This document shows positions 31,264 through 39,085 of a stretch of 64,000 nt of DNA, one piece after another; position 1 is the first letter of the stretch, and the number at the start of each line of letters is the position of its first letter. The position numbers and the translations under genes are program-made. Below the pieces are notes generated by a model that made no database searches, had not been told where the DNA came from, and saw only the letters and a program-made list of their open reading frames with translations. The stretch comes from JAGNLV01 sp964612145 (GTDB lineage Bacteria > Zixibacteria > MSB-5A5 > GN15 > FEB-12). The DNA lies in the NCBI GenBank assembly GCA_964612145.1, contig CAZTBP010000020.1, positions 1 to 64,000 of the forward strand, read 5' to 3'.

Positions 31264-34047
31264 ATGAAACAGATCCGCTTCTACATCCTGCTGGGTTTGA
31301 TTCTGCTGATCGGTGTCTCGTCGGCGTCGGCGCAATTCTATTTCGGTAAGAATAAGGTCCAGTATACGCATTTCGACTGGCAGGTGCTTGAAACCGAGCA
31401 TTTCGAGATTTATTTTTATACGGAAGAAGAAGAGATTGCGCGGATCGCGGCCTCGCTTGCGGAGGAGTCTTACCGCGAGCTGGCGGCTAAGTTCAACCAC
31501 GAGGTTCCGGACAAGACGCCGCTGATTATATATTCAGCTCCGAGCTATTTCACCCAGACAAATGTAATTCCGAGTATTTTGCCGGAGTCGGTGGCAGGGT
31601 TTACCGAGTTCATAAAGGGCCGGGTCGTATTGCCGTTCCACGGCTCGTATCATGACTTCGATCACGTTCTGCGGCATGAGTTGGTGCATGTTTTCCAGTT
31701 GTCCAAGATGGATCACGTGATGAAGCGGCGGGGACGGACACTTTTCGGGCGACCGCCGCTCTGGTTTGTCGAAGGGCTGGCTGAGTTCTGGTCGAAGAAA
31801 TGGGATACGAATGCCGACATGGTCGTCAAGGACATGGTTCTCAATAACCGCTTGTTCACGATTCCGCACATGTACCGGATTCGCGGTTCGTACTTCATGT
31901 ACAAGCTCGGCGAGTCGATTTGCACGTTTATTGATTCGACGTACGGTGAAGACAAGCTGCTCATGCTTTTCGAGAATATGCATAAGGGAAAGACGTTTGA
32001 TGACGTGGTCGAGGTCACGCTTGGATTCGGGTTGAATGAGTTGTCGCGGCAGTGGGAGTACAGTCTGAAAAAAACCTATTACCCGGAGATAGAGAATTCC
32101 GGGCTTCCGACGATGGAGTCGGAGCGGCTGACGTTTGACGGGTATTCCGTTAAGGGGGTCCCGATTACGTGGGATGATGGAAATGGCGAACGTGACTGGA
32201 TCGTGTTCAAGGCCAATCGTATGGGGTATTCCGGGATCTATATGACGCCGGCATTGTCGGGATCGGATAAGCCGATCAAGACGCTGGTGAAGGGTGAGAG
32301 GTCGTCGGCATTTGAATCGCTGTATCTGCTCCGCTCGGGGATCGATGCGAATGATTCCGGGTTGATTGTCTTTTCCTCCAAGTCAAAAGAGAATGATGTT
32401 ATTTATCTGTATGACCTGCGCGAGGGCGACGTAACGCATCGGTTCGAGTTCCCGGACTTGGCCGGAGCGAGATCGCCCCGGTTGTCGCCGGACGGAACAC
32501 GAATAGTTTTTTCAGGTGTCAGGCTGAACGGGTTTTCGGACCTCTATGTGCTCAATACGGTCAATGCGACGTATGAAGCGCTGTTCGAGGACCATTACTT
32601 TGACACCGATCCCTGTTTTTCGCCGGATGGTTCCCGGATTGTGTTTTCCTCGAATCGAGGGCCGTACGGGAAGAACGGGGCGTTGAATATTTTTGAATAT
32701 GATATCGAGTCGGGTGAGCTTACCCAGCGGACGTTTGGGCCGTACAAGGAGGAGACGCCGGACTACACTGAGCGGGGGATTTTCTTTTCGTCGGACCGCG
32801 AGGGGGCGTTCAATCTTTATTTGCTGGATGACACTGAGACACTGACGCGGCAGTCGACGTATGCGACCGGGGCGTTCACGCCACGACTGTCGGGCGACGG
32901 CAAGTGGCTGGTCTATACCGGATACCAAAATCTGGGATTTCAGGTATACAAGATGAAGATGCCGGAGAAGCCGAAACCGCTGGCCCAGGAGACCACTCCG
33001 GCGCAGCCGCTGTGGGAGCCGAATCGGGTAACGACGGAGTTCGTGCAGAGTTCAGTCGGGTACAAGACGGATTATTCGCTGGATATCGCGCAGTCGTCGA
33101 TCGGTTACGATCCGGTGTATGGTTCCATCGGCGGCTTTCAGATGGCAATTTCGGATATGCTGGGGAACCATGCCTACTATTTCCTGGTGACCAATACGGC
33201 GGATACGAAGGATGAACTGCTCGAGTCGTTTAATGTCGGTGTGACGTATATCAATCGGGAGCGGCGGCTGAACTGGGGGGTTGGCGGGTTTCACTTATAC
33301 AATGAGTACTTCAACGATTTTGATGGCTTTTTCACGGAGCGGCAGGCAGGGGCGATTGGGCTGTTGTCGTATCCGTTTTCGAAGTTCCACCGGGTGGATC
33401 TGACGACGGTGGCCCGGTATTCGAATCGTGAGCGGAGTTTTTTCCTCGGCAACAGGGAGGCGTTCCTGGTCTCGAATTATATGAGTCTGGTGTTTGACAA
33501 TTCCCTCTGGGATATTTCCGGGCCGATTGAGGGGCGGCGGTATAATTTCACGGTCGGGTATACCACGCGTCTGGACAGCTTAAGCGGTTTCAACCGGCTG
33601 GCGATGGCTGACGTGCGGCATTATTTTCGGCTGGGGAAATATTCGGCCTTTGCCAACAGGCTGTTCGCGTATACTTCGACCGGGGTCGAGCCGCAGCGGA
33701 TATACTTTGGGGGCAGCTGGTCGTTCCGCGGGTTCGACCGTCGGGAATGGTACGTGCGCAATGTGCTGTTTGCCTCGAACGAGCTGCGGTTTCCATTGAT
33801 AGACAATCTGCATATTGGTTTTCCGATTGGGGGGCTCGGGTTTTCGAGTATTCGGGGGGCGTTGTTTTTTGATGTGGGATCGGCCTGGGAGGATGAGTTT
33901 GATCAGTTCTTAGGATCGTTCGGGGGCGGTTTCCGGGTGGCGTTAGGCTATCTGGTTATGCTCCGGTTTGATTTCAGCCGGACGACGGACTTCGAGAAGA
34001 TCAGTTCTTCAACGGATTTCAACTTTTTCTTCGGGTGGAATTTCTGA
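31264..34047 (+). CDS. Peptidase - TolB-like propeller - Omp85-type barrel fusion protein
   Basis: A 927-aa exported protein with three recognisable parts. A signal peptide (residues 1-23) leads to a gluzincin-like zinc peptidase domain (about 30-285). Its HELVH motif (H138, E139, H142) is followed by WFVEGLAEF with Glu170 as probable third ligand, as in peptidase MA-like families. Next comes a WD40/TolB-like propeller (about 290-580) with PD40 repeats such as PRLSPDGTRIVFSG, PCFSPDGSRIVFSS and PRLSGDGKWLVYTG. The last ~310 residues are an Omp85/BamA-type barrel with FGGSWSFRGFDRREW and GLGFSSIRGALFFDVGSAW, ending in Phe (FNFFFGWNF). POTRA domains are absent. I infer an outer-membrane barrel presenting a peptidase and propeller, probably on the periplasmic side. 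No good ribosome-binding site is seen before ATG 31264. It overlaps the next gene by one base. Confidence 0.8.
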   Translation: MKQIRFYILLGLILLIGVSSASAQFYFGKNKVQYTHFDWQVLETEHFEIYFYTEEEEIARIAASLAEESYRELAAKFNHEVPDKTPLIIYSAPSYFTQTNVIPSILPESVAGFTEFIKGRVVLPFHGSYHDFDHVLRHELVHVFQLSKMDHVMKRRGRTLFGRPPLWFVEGLAEFWSKKWDTNADMVVKDMVLNNRLFTIPHMYRIRGSYFMYKLGESICTFIDSTYGEDKLLMLFENMHKGKTFDDVVEVTLGFGLNELSRQWEYSLKKTYYPEIENSGLPTMESERLTFDGYSVKGVPITWDDGNGERDWIVFKANRMGYSGIYMTPALSGSDKPIKTLVKGERSSAFESLYLLRSGIDANDSGLIVFSSKSKENDVIYLYDLREGDVTHRFEFPDLAGARSPRLSPDGTRIVFSGVRLNGFSDLYVLNTVNATYEALFEDHYFDTDPCFSPDGSRIVFSSNRGPYGKNGALNIFEYDIESGELTQRTFGPYKEETPDYTERGIFFSSDREGAFNLYLLDDTETLTRQSTYATGAFTPRLSGDGKWLVYTGYQNLGFQVYKMKMPEKPKPLAQETTPAQPLWEPNRVTTEFVQSSVGYKTDYSLDIAQSSIGYDPVYGSIGGFQMAISDMLGNHAYYFLVTNTADTKDELLESFNVGVTYINRERRLNWGVGGFHLYNEYFNDFDGFFTERQAGAIGLLSYPFSKFHRVDLTTVARYSNRERSFFLGNREAFLVSNYMSLVFDNSLWDISGPIEGRRYNFTVGYTTRLDSLSGFNRLAMADVRHYFRLGKYSAFANRLFAYTSTGVEPQRIYFGGSWSFRGFDRREWYVRNVLFASNELRFPLIDNLHIGFPIGGLGFSSIRGALFFDVGSAWEDEFDQFLGSFGGGFRVALGYLVMLRFDFSRTTDFEKISSSTDFNFFFGWNF

Positions 34048-35213
34048 TGCGGCGTGCAGCGGTGTCTCTCGTCGTGGTAGTTGCAGCCGGGCTGTTGACA
34101 ATGGTCGGTTGCAGTCGCGGATTCAGGATTTCTCAGGAGCGAATCGGGATGGGGTCGGCCTGGCCGTATTATCGCGGCGATGTGGCGGGGACAGGTTCGA
34201 TTGGGGGGGGATCGTTTGACGGGTCGCTGGATGTTATCTGGGAAGGGCGGGAGTCGGGGAAGCCGTCGGGGCCGCTGACATTGAACAATGGCGCTTTGGC
34301 GTTTCCGTCGGTGCGCCGGCGGGCGAAGTTTTTTGATTCTGAGACGGGTGAATACTTAGGTAAAATCAACGGCAAGGGGGCGGTGCAGACGGGGGTGGTG
34401 GTAGAGGACAGTTTGCTTTGTTTTGCAGTTTCGCCACGGCATCGATTAAGCTGTTTCAATGCGGTACGGGGCGGTGAACGGTGGCGTCGGTCAGTTAAGG
34501 ATGCCTCGGCAGGGTCGATAATAGTAGCAGGTCGCCTTCTGGTCGGATCAGGCACCGGACGGCTGACGGCGTATGACCTTGCCGACGGCTCGGAAATGTG
34601 GACTTTTACCGGTGACAGCGACCGGTTCACCGGACCGGTGGCGTATGGTCACGGGATGTTGTTCCAGCCGGGTGCTGCCGGGTGCCTGTATGCGGTGTCG
34701 CCGGATGATGGTTCCCTCTTGTGGAAGACGGACGTATCCGGTTCGGTGCCGAATCCGGTTGCCGTGGATGACCTGGTTATCTTTGGTGATGTGACCGGGT
34801 TTGCATACGGTGTGGATCCGACGGACGGGGCGATTGCCTGGCGGACGAAAGTGGGTGGTCCGATCTGGACCGCACCTGCTGTGGACAACGGTCGGGCGTT
34901 TTTTGGGCACAGTAAAGGAGCGCTGGTGGCGCTGGATGTGCGTACCGGGGCGATCCTCTGGACCTTTAAGACGGTTGATGTTGTCCGGGCTTCGGCCGTC
35001 GTGATAGGCGACTATGTCGTGGTCGGCACGCTGGCCGGTGACTTGTACTCCCTGCGGGCGGCTGACGGCGGTCAGGTCGAACATCGGGAATTGGACGGGG
35101 CGATAGCTGTCTCGCCGATCAGCGATGGCGACCGGGTTTATGTCGCTACTGAGTCAGGCCGCATATTCTGTTTGGGAGACAGCCATGAGCAAACTGCACG
35201 AGCGGATCACTGA
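34047..35213 (+). CDS. BamB-like PQQ-propeller lipoprotein
   Basis: A 388-aa predicted lipoprotein (lipobox VGC, Cys at about residue 22) built from PQQ-type beta-propeller repeats such as SGTGRLTAYDLADGSEMWTF, GCLYAVSPDDGSLLWKT, GFAYGVDPTDGAIAWRT and GALVALDVRTGAILWTF. These are the blades of BamB-like proteins, an outer-membrane lipoprotein partner of BamA. ATG 34047 overlaps the stop of the barrel-fusion gene by one base (TGATG), so the two are translationally coupled. An upstream in-frame GTG at 34035 would add four residues and is less likely. The pairing of an Omp85-type barrel with a BamB-like lipoprotein suggests they act together; this is inference. Confidence 0.8.
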   Translation: MRRAAVSLVVVVAAGLLTMVGCSRGFRISQERIGMGSAWPYYRGDVAGTGSIGGGSFDGSLDVIWEGRESGKPSGPLTLNNGALAFPSVRRRAKFFDSETGEYLGKINGKGAVQTGVVVEDSLLCFAVSPRHRLSCFNAVRGGERWRRSVKDASAGSIIVAGRLLVGSGTGRLTAYDLADGSEMWTFTGDSDRFTGPVAYGHGMLFQPGAAGCLYAVSPDDGSLLWKTDVSGSVPNPVAVDDLVIFGDVTGFAYGVDPTDGAIAWRTKVGGPIWTAPAVDNGRAFFGHSKGALVALDVRTGAILWTFKTVDVVRASAVVIGDYVVVGTLAGDLYSLRAADGGQVEHRELDGAIAVSPISDGDRVYVATESGRIFCLGDSHEQTARADH

Positions 35214-37392
35214 AGCGATCCTCAATACTGATCTCGCTGAGATTTCCCTGACCATTGTTCGAGAGCTGGCGATGGCGTGCCGTAAGGTCGGCATCTACGG
35301 GCTGCACCATTCGGTTTCGCTGAAGGCGGTGGAGAAGCCGTTTGAGGCAATACGGAGTGTTTTCCAGTATAGAAATCACGTCAGTTTCAATATACGGCAG
35401 GGCGGGTTCTATGTCTTGAATGTGCAGCAGAAGGATTCGCCGTTTACGACCGAATTGCGGCGCCATTTTCAGGCGCTGGAGATAAACGCGCTGTTGTTTG
35501 ACCGTCGGTTGACGCTGGAGGAGTTTACTAAGTTCCTCGATCGGCTGGTCAAAAAGGCGATAGTCGATAATCCGTCGGATCTGATGCCGTCGTTCTTGCG
35601 TCGGGAGAGGATAGAGACGATTGAAGTTAATACGTCACGTGCGTTTGAGCTTTTCGAGCGGCACAGGCGGTTCGACCCGGAAAAGGACAAGGATTGCTCA
35701 GTCAAGGCAGTTGCGCTTGAGCAGATCGGCGGTGAGCTGGGGGTTTTGGTCGATGTGAATCTTTTCGGCAAAGAGGCGCTGGAGAGGCATGCAATCGATT
35801 ATTCACAGAAACTGGTTTCCTATCTGCTGCCGGAAAAAGTTGCTTCGATCCCGGACACGGCATTTGCAGATATCTGTGGGGAGCTGTTTGCGGCGGTAGC
35901 GGGGAAGTTAGATGATTCGATGTCCAGTGAAAAGCTTTTGACGGTGTGGCGGCTGCTGGATTATCACCCGGAACGGGAAGCGATTGTTGAGCAGATTCAA
36001 CTGGCGGCACCGAATGACACGATCTGTGCCGAAATTGCCCGCGCCGGCGGGGACACCGACAGTGCAACTCGAATAGAGACGCGGGAGCAGGTTGACACGC
36101 TGCTGGTGAAGGCGCTGGAGAGCGACAGCACGCAGGAGATGCGCGATGAATTCGTGGGTAGTTTCCAGCGGCTGTTGGGGACCGGGCAGCGTGATAAGGT
36201 TATTGAAGTTGTTTCTCGTCTGGCGGATTATCTCAACTCGACCGATACGGCGTTTCGGGGACGGGCGCTGGATTTGCTGATTGGGGTGCTCGAGGGGGTC
36301 AATCTTGCATCCGATAAGGCGATCTTTGAGAGTTTGCTGGGGCAGATCCGGGTCGTGTTTGAGGAACAGACCGAGTCGTTTGAGTACGCCGAGTTTGTCT
36401 GGCGGCTATTCGACCGGTGCCTGGTTCAGCGACGGTTCGATCTGGTGGCGCGGCTGGCCGGGATTGTCGGTCAGCGCCGAAAGCGAAGCGGCGGCATAAC
36501 GGTCTACGACTCGGTGGGAATAAAGAAGATTATCGAAAATCTCAACCGGTCGGAGATTGTTTCGTTGATGATCGATGAGATGGTCCGGACAGACAAAGAA
36601 ACCTCGACGTATATCCGGGATATTCTCATCGCCTGCGGGGCCGAGGATGCCGCGGTTGGCCTGTCGCACATTATTTCGCACCCGATGCGCCAGGTGCGGG
36701 AGCGGGCGCTGAAGATTCTTGCGGAGTTGGGTAAGGCATCATTGAAAGTGTTTACGCAGATTCTGATGGACGACAACATGTTTGATCGGGAACCGGGTCG
36801 GCAGGAACTTCCGGATGCGCAGTGGTATGTCGTGCGGAATTCTGTTTTTGTGCTGGGACTGCTGGGAGACACGGAAGGTATTGCGCCGTTGCGTTTGCGG
36901 ATAAACGATCCGGATATCCGGGTGCGCCGTGAGATCCTTGCCAGCCTCAAAGAAATCGGGGGAGAGGATGCCTGTGATCTGCTGATCCTGATGGTCGAGG
37001 ATCCGGCGCCTGAGATTTGTGAAAGGGCGGTTGAGGCGGTCGGCAAAGTGGGAACACCGGATACGGCGCCGTTGCTGATTGACGCTATCCAGCGGAATCC
37101 GTCGATTGCGATTCAAGGCATGCAGGCGTTAGGCCGGATAGGCGGGGAAGGGGCAGCCGAGTATCTGAGGGGCCTGCTGCACGATTCTTCGATGCTCACC
37201 GAGCTGGCGGGAGTGAATATTGCCAAAGATGATTTGCGTCTTGCAATAATCGAGTCGCTCGGGAATATCGGTGACGAGCAGTCGGTAGCGTCCTTGCGGG
37301 ACTTCAAGGAAAAGCATTCCGAATCAACAAACTTCTTTACGCGCAATTCCGATATTGATAAGGCGCTGAAGAAGGTTCTTGAGTCGAATTAG
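35185..37392 (+). CDS. HEAT-repeat protein
   Basis: A 735-aa protein without signal peptide. The N-terminal part (about 1-150) contains a block (VGIYGLHHSVSLKAVEKPFEAI) that resembles a domain common in FCB signalling proteins; the middle is helical and not recognised. HEAT-like repeats fill about 480-720, for example RQVRERALKILAELG, PDIRVRREILASLKEIGG, PEICERAVEAVGKVG and GGEGAAEYLRGLL. HEAT arrays bind other proteins; the partner is unknown. I chose ATG 35185 because GGGAG (35174-35178) lies 6 bp upstream; it overlaps the previous gene by 29 bp. A strong terminator follows the stop, so this is the last gene of the 31264-37392 operon. Confidence 0.75.
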   Translation: MSKLHERITEAILNTDLAEISLTIVRELAMACRKVGIYGLHHSVSLKAVEKPFEAIRSVFQYRNHVSFNIRQGGFYVLNVQQKDSPFTTELRRHFQALEINALLFDRRLTLEEFTKFLDRLVKKAIVDNPSDLMPSFLRRERIETIEVNTSRAFELFERHRRFDPEKDKDCSVKAVALEQIGGELGVLVDVNLFGKEALERHAIDYSQKLVSYLLPEKVASIPDTAFADICGELFAAVAGKLDDSMSSEKLLTVWRLLDYHPEREAIVEQIQLAAPNDTICAEIARAGGDTDSATRIETREQVDTLLVKALESDSTQEMRDEFVGSFQRLLGTGQRDKVIEVVSRLADYLNSTDTAFRGRALDLLIGVLEGVNLASDKAIFESLLGQIRVVFEEQTESFEYAEFVWRLFDRCLVQRRFDLVARLAGIVGQRRKRSGGITVYDSVGIKKIIENLNRSEIVSLMIDEMVRTDKETSTYIRDILIACGAEDAAVGLSHIISHPMRQVRERALKILAELGKASLKVFTQILMDDNMFDREPGRQELPDAQWYVVRNSVFVLGLLGDTEGIAPLRLRINDPDIRVRREILASLKEIGGEDACDLLILMVEDPAPEICERAVEAVGKVGTPDTAPLLIDAIQRNPSIAIQGMQALGRIGGEGAAEYLRGLLHDSSMLTELAGVNIAKDDLRLAIIESLGNIGDEQSVASLRDFKEKHSESTNFFTRNSDIDKALKKVLESN

Positions 37393-37420
37393 CGGGACGC
37401 TGTATTAATAGGCGATAAAG

Positions 37421-37450
37421 AAAGGGACGGTGCTGGCACCGTCCCTTTTT
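37421..37450. terminator. Bidirectional intrinsic terminator
   Basis: AAAGGGACGGTG and CACCGTCCCTTT form a perfect 12-bp stem with a 4-nt loop. T-runs lie on both sides, serving the HEAT-repeat gene (+) and the OmpA-family gene (-). Confidence 0.9.
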
Positions 37451-37473
37451 GCATTTCGGTGATTCAGGGGGGG

Positions 37474-38154
37474 TTATCCCTTTCCTTCGGTTTCGACCTT
37501 TTCGCGGGCCATTTCCTTGAGTTCATCGTTGGCAAAGATGGCGACCTCGACGCGGCGATTGGCCTGTCGACCAGTGGCGGTTTCGTTGGAGGCGATCGGC
37601 TGTTCTTCGCCGTAGCCCTGAATCATGAACCGTCCCTTGTCAACGCCTTGGGCGGCAAGGAAGGTGCTGACAGACTGGGCTCGGGCCTGGGATAGTTCAA
37701 GGTTGTATGCGGTCGGTCCGGTGGAGTCGGTGTGGCCCTCAATGAGGATGTTGGTCTTTTCGTATTTTTGGAGGATTTCCGCGAGGTCCGTCAAGTTTTC
37801 CTGGGCAGCCGGCTGAAGTTCCGCTTTGTTGACGTCGAACAGGATGCCGGAGGTAAAGGTGACCTTGATACCTTCGCCGACCCGTTCGATTCGGGCGTTT
37901 TCGAGGTCCTGCCGCATTTCCTCAGCCTGTCTGTCCATGTAGTTGCCGATGTAGGCTCCGGCGGCGCCGCCGACAGCGGCCCCAATGATGGCGCCGACGG
38001 CAGTGTTGCCGGTCTGATTTCCGATGACACCGCCGATGACGGCCCCGGCTCCGGCACCGATCAAGGCGCCTTGGTCGCGCTTGCTTGAGCCGCAGCCGAC
38101 GAGGCCGACGATCAGGGTGAGGGCAAGTAAAATTACCAGAGTCCGTTTGAACAT
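37474..38154 (-). CDS. OmpA-family lipoprotein with glycine zipper
   Basis: A 226-aa outer-membrane lipoprotein of the type that links the outer membrane to peptidoglycan. The signal peptide ends in lipobox LVGC with Cys at residue 21. A glycine-zipper segment (about 30-73; GAGAGAVIGGVIGNQTG) and an OmpA C-terminal domain (about 95-210; NILIEGHTDSTGPTAYNLELSQARA and TGRQANRRVEV) follow. The two arginines and Asp of the peptidoglycan-binding motif are present. Convergent with the HEAT-repeat gene, sharing its terminator. On the upstream side a divergent 392-bp gap leads to hsp20. Confidence 0.9.
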   Translation of the reverse strand: MFKRTLVILLALTLIVGLVGCGSSKRDQGALIGAGAGAVIGGVIGNQTGNTAVGAIIGAAVGGAAGAYIGNYMDRQAEEMRQDLENARIERVGEGIKVTFTSGILFDVNKAELQPAAQENLTDLAEILQKYEKTNILIEGHTDSTGPTAYNLELSQARAQSVSTFLAAQGVDKGRFMIQGYGEEQPIASNETATGRQANRRVEVAIFANDELKEMAREKVETEGKG

Positions 38155-38227
38155 ACTGCGCTCCTTGTCGCTAATACTGTCTTCTTCTTTTCATGGTAGC
38201 AGGGGCAATAGTTGTGGTCACAATTCG

Positions 38228-38248
38228 TACTATACCTATGATATAGTA
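38228..38248. promoter_or_regulatory. AT-rich inverted repeat in the ompA-like/hsp20 divergent gap
   Basis: TACTATA (38228-38234) and TATAGTA (38242-38248) form a 7-bp inverted repeat with a 7-bp spacer, about 80 bp upstream of the OmpA-family gene. It could be an operator or overlap the reverse-strand -10 box (TATACT at 38250-38245). I see no gene in 38155-38546. Confidence 0.3.
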
Positions 38249-38460
38249 TATCTCCGCGTGAATCAACGATATTTGTGTATCGACTTTTAGTTGCCGGCCT
38301 TTAAGGAAAACAGGCTGACTGCCGGTTTGTCATGGCTCGGTCAGGGTGGCAGGACTCGTGTGCCAATTAGGCTGAAGTGCTCTGCCGAAATGGCGCGTCT
38401 TCTCCTTGGGATGTCCCAGTCGAATTCTTAAGCTACGGGCTAACAGTGGCTTAGCCGGTT

Positions 38461-38476
38461 TGGCACGGGAGTTGTT
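38461..38476 (+). promoter_or_regulatory. Sigma-54-type promoter upstream of hsp20
   Basis: TGGCACG-GGAG-TTGTT: the -24 box is a perfect match, and the -12 box has T in place of C. GG (38462-38463) and GT (38474-38475) are 10 bp apart. The predicted leader to ATG 38547 is about 60 nt. No heat-shock CIRCE repeat is seen. Confidence 0.65.
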
Positions 38477-38546
38477 TATAGTTAGGGCGAATGACAGAAG
38501 AAAATGAGCCAGAAAACGAAAATAGAAAGACTGGAGGAAACTCAAA

Positions 38547-38978
38547 ATGCGTAACGTGATGATTCGACCGAACCGTATGGCCCGTGACCTGGACAGTGTA
38601 TTCAACGAGTTCTTTGGGACGCCGGCTCCGCGCAACGAGAATCAGGCTGATTTTATGCCTCGGGTGAACATTAGTGAGTCTGCCGATGATATTCGGCTGA
38701 CTTTTGAAGTCCCCGGCATGAAGAAGGAAGATATCAAGGTTACGGTCAAGGAAGACGTCCTCACCGTGTCCGGTGAGCGCCGGCAGGCCGAGAAGCAGGA
38801 GAACGAGAATTGGGTCCGCAGTGAGATCCGCACCGGCACGTTCAGCCGTTCGTTCACTCTTCCGGAGACAATCGATACCGAGAAGATCTCGGCCGACTAC
38901 AACCAAGGTATGCTGGAAGTGAAGCTTGCCAAGAAAGAGGCGGTCAAGCCGAAAGAGATCGAAGTAAGCATAGCGTAA
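38547..38978 (+). CDS. Small heat shock protein, Hsp20 family
   Basis: A 143-aa ATP-independent holdase of the alpha-crystallin/Hsp20 family that keeps unfolding proteins soluble. The alpha-crystallin domain spans about 38-130, with the characteristic FEVPGMKKEDIKVTV and SADYNQGMLEVKLAK strands. GGAGG (38532-38536) precedes ATG 38547. It is first in the chaperone cluster hsp20-dnaK-cbpA-clpB but is probably transcribed on its own from the sigma-54-type promoter, because a hairpin separates it from dnaK. Sigma-54 control of a small heat-shock gene is unusual. Confidence 0.95.
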   Translation: MRNVMIRPNRMARDLDSVFNEFFGTPAPRNENQADFMPRVNISESADDIRLTFEVPGMKKEDIKVTVKEDVLTVSGERRQAEKQENENWVRSEIRTGTFSRSFTLPETIDTEKISADYNQGMLEVKLAKKEAVKPKEIEVSIA

Positions 38979-39025
38979 GGCAAGCTAGTGCCTGACCGGC
39001 TTTGCCGGTAACGGTTTCAGAAGAG

Positions 39026-39050
39026 AAAGGCCGGTCTCGTACCGGCCTTT
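39026..39050 (+). terminator. Hairpin between hsp20 and dnaK
   Basis: AAAGGCCGGT and ACCGGCCTTT form a perfect 10-bp stem with a 5-nt loop. The T-tract is short, so termination may be partial, letting some hsp20 transcripts read into dnaK. Confidence 0.65.
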
Positions 39051-39085
39051 CGCGCGAACCGCTTGAAGAATAAAGGAGGTAGCAG

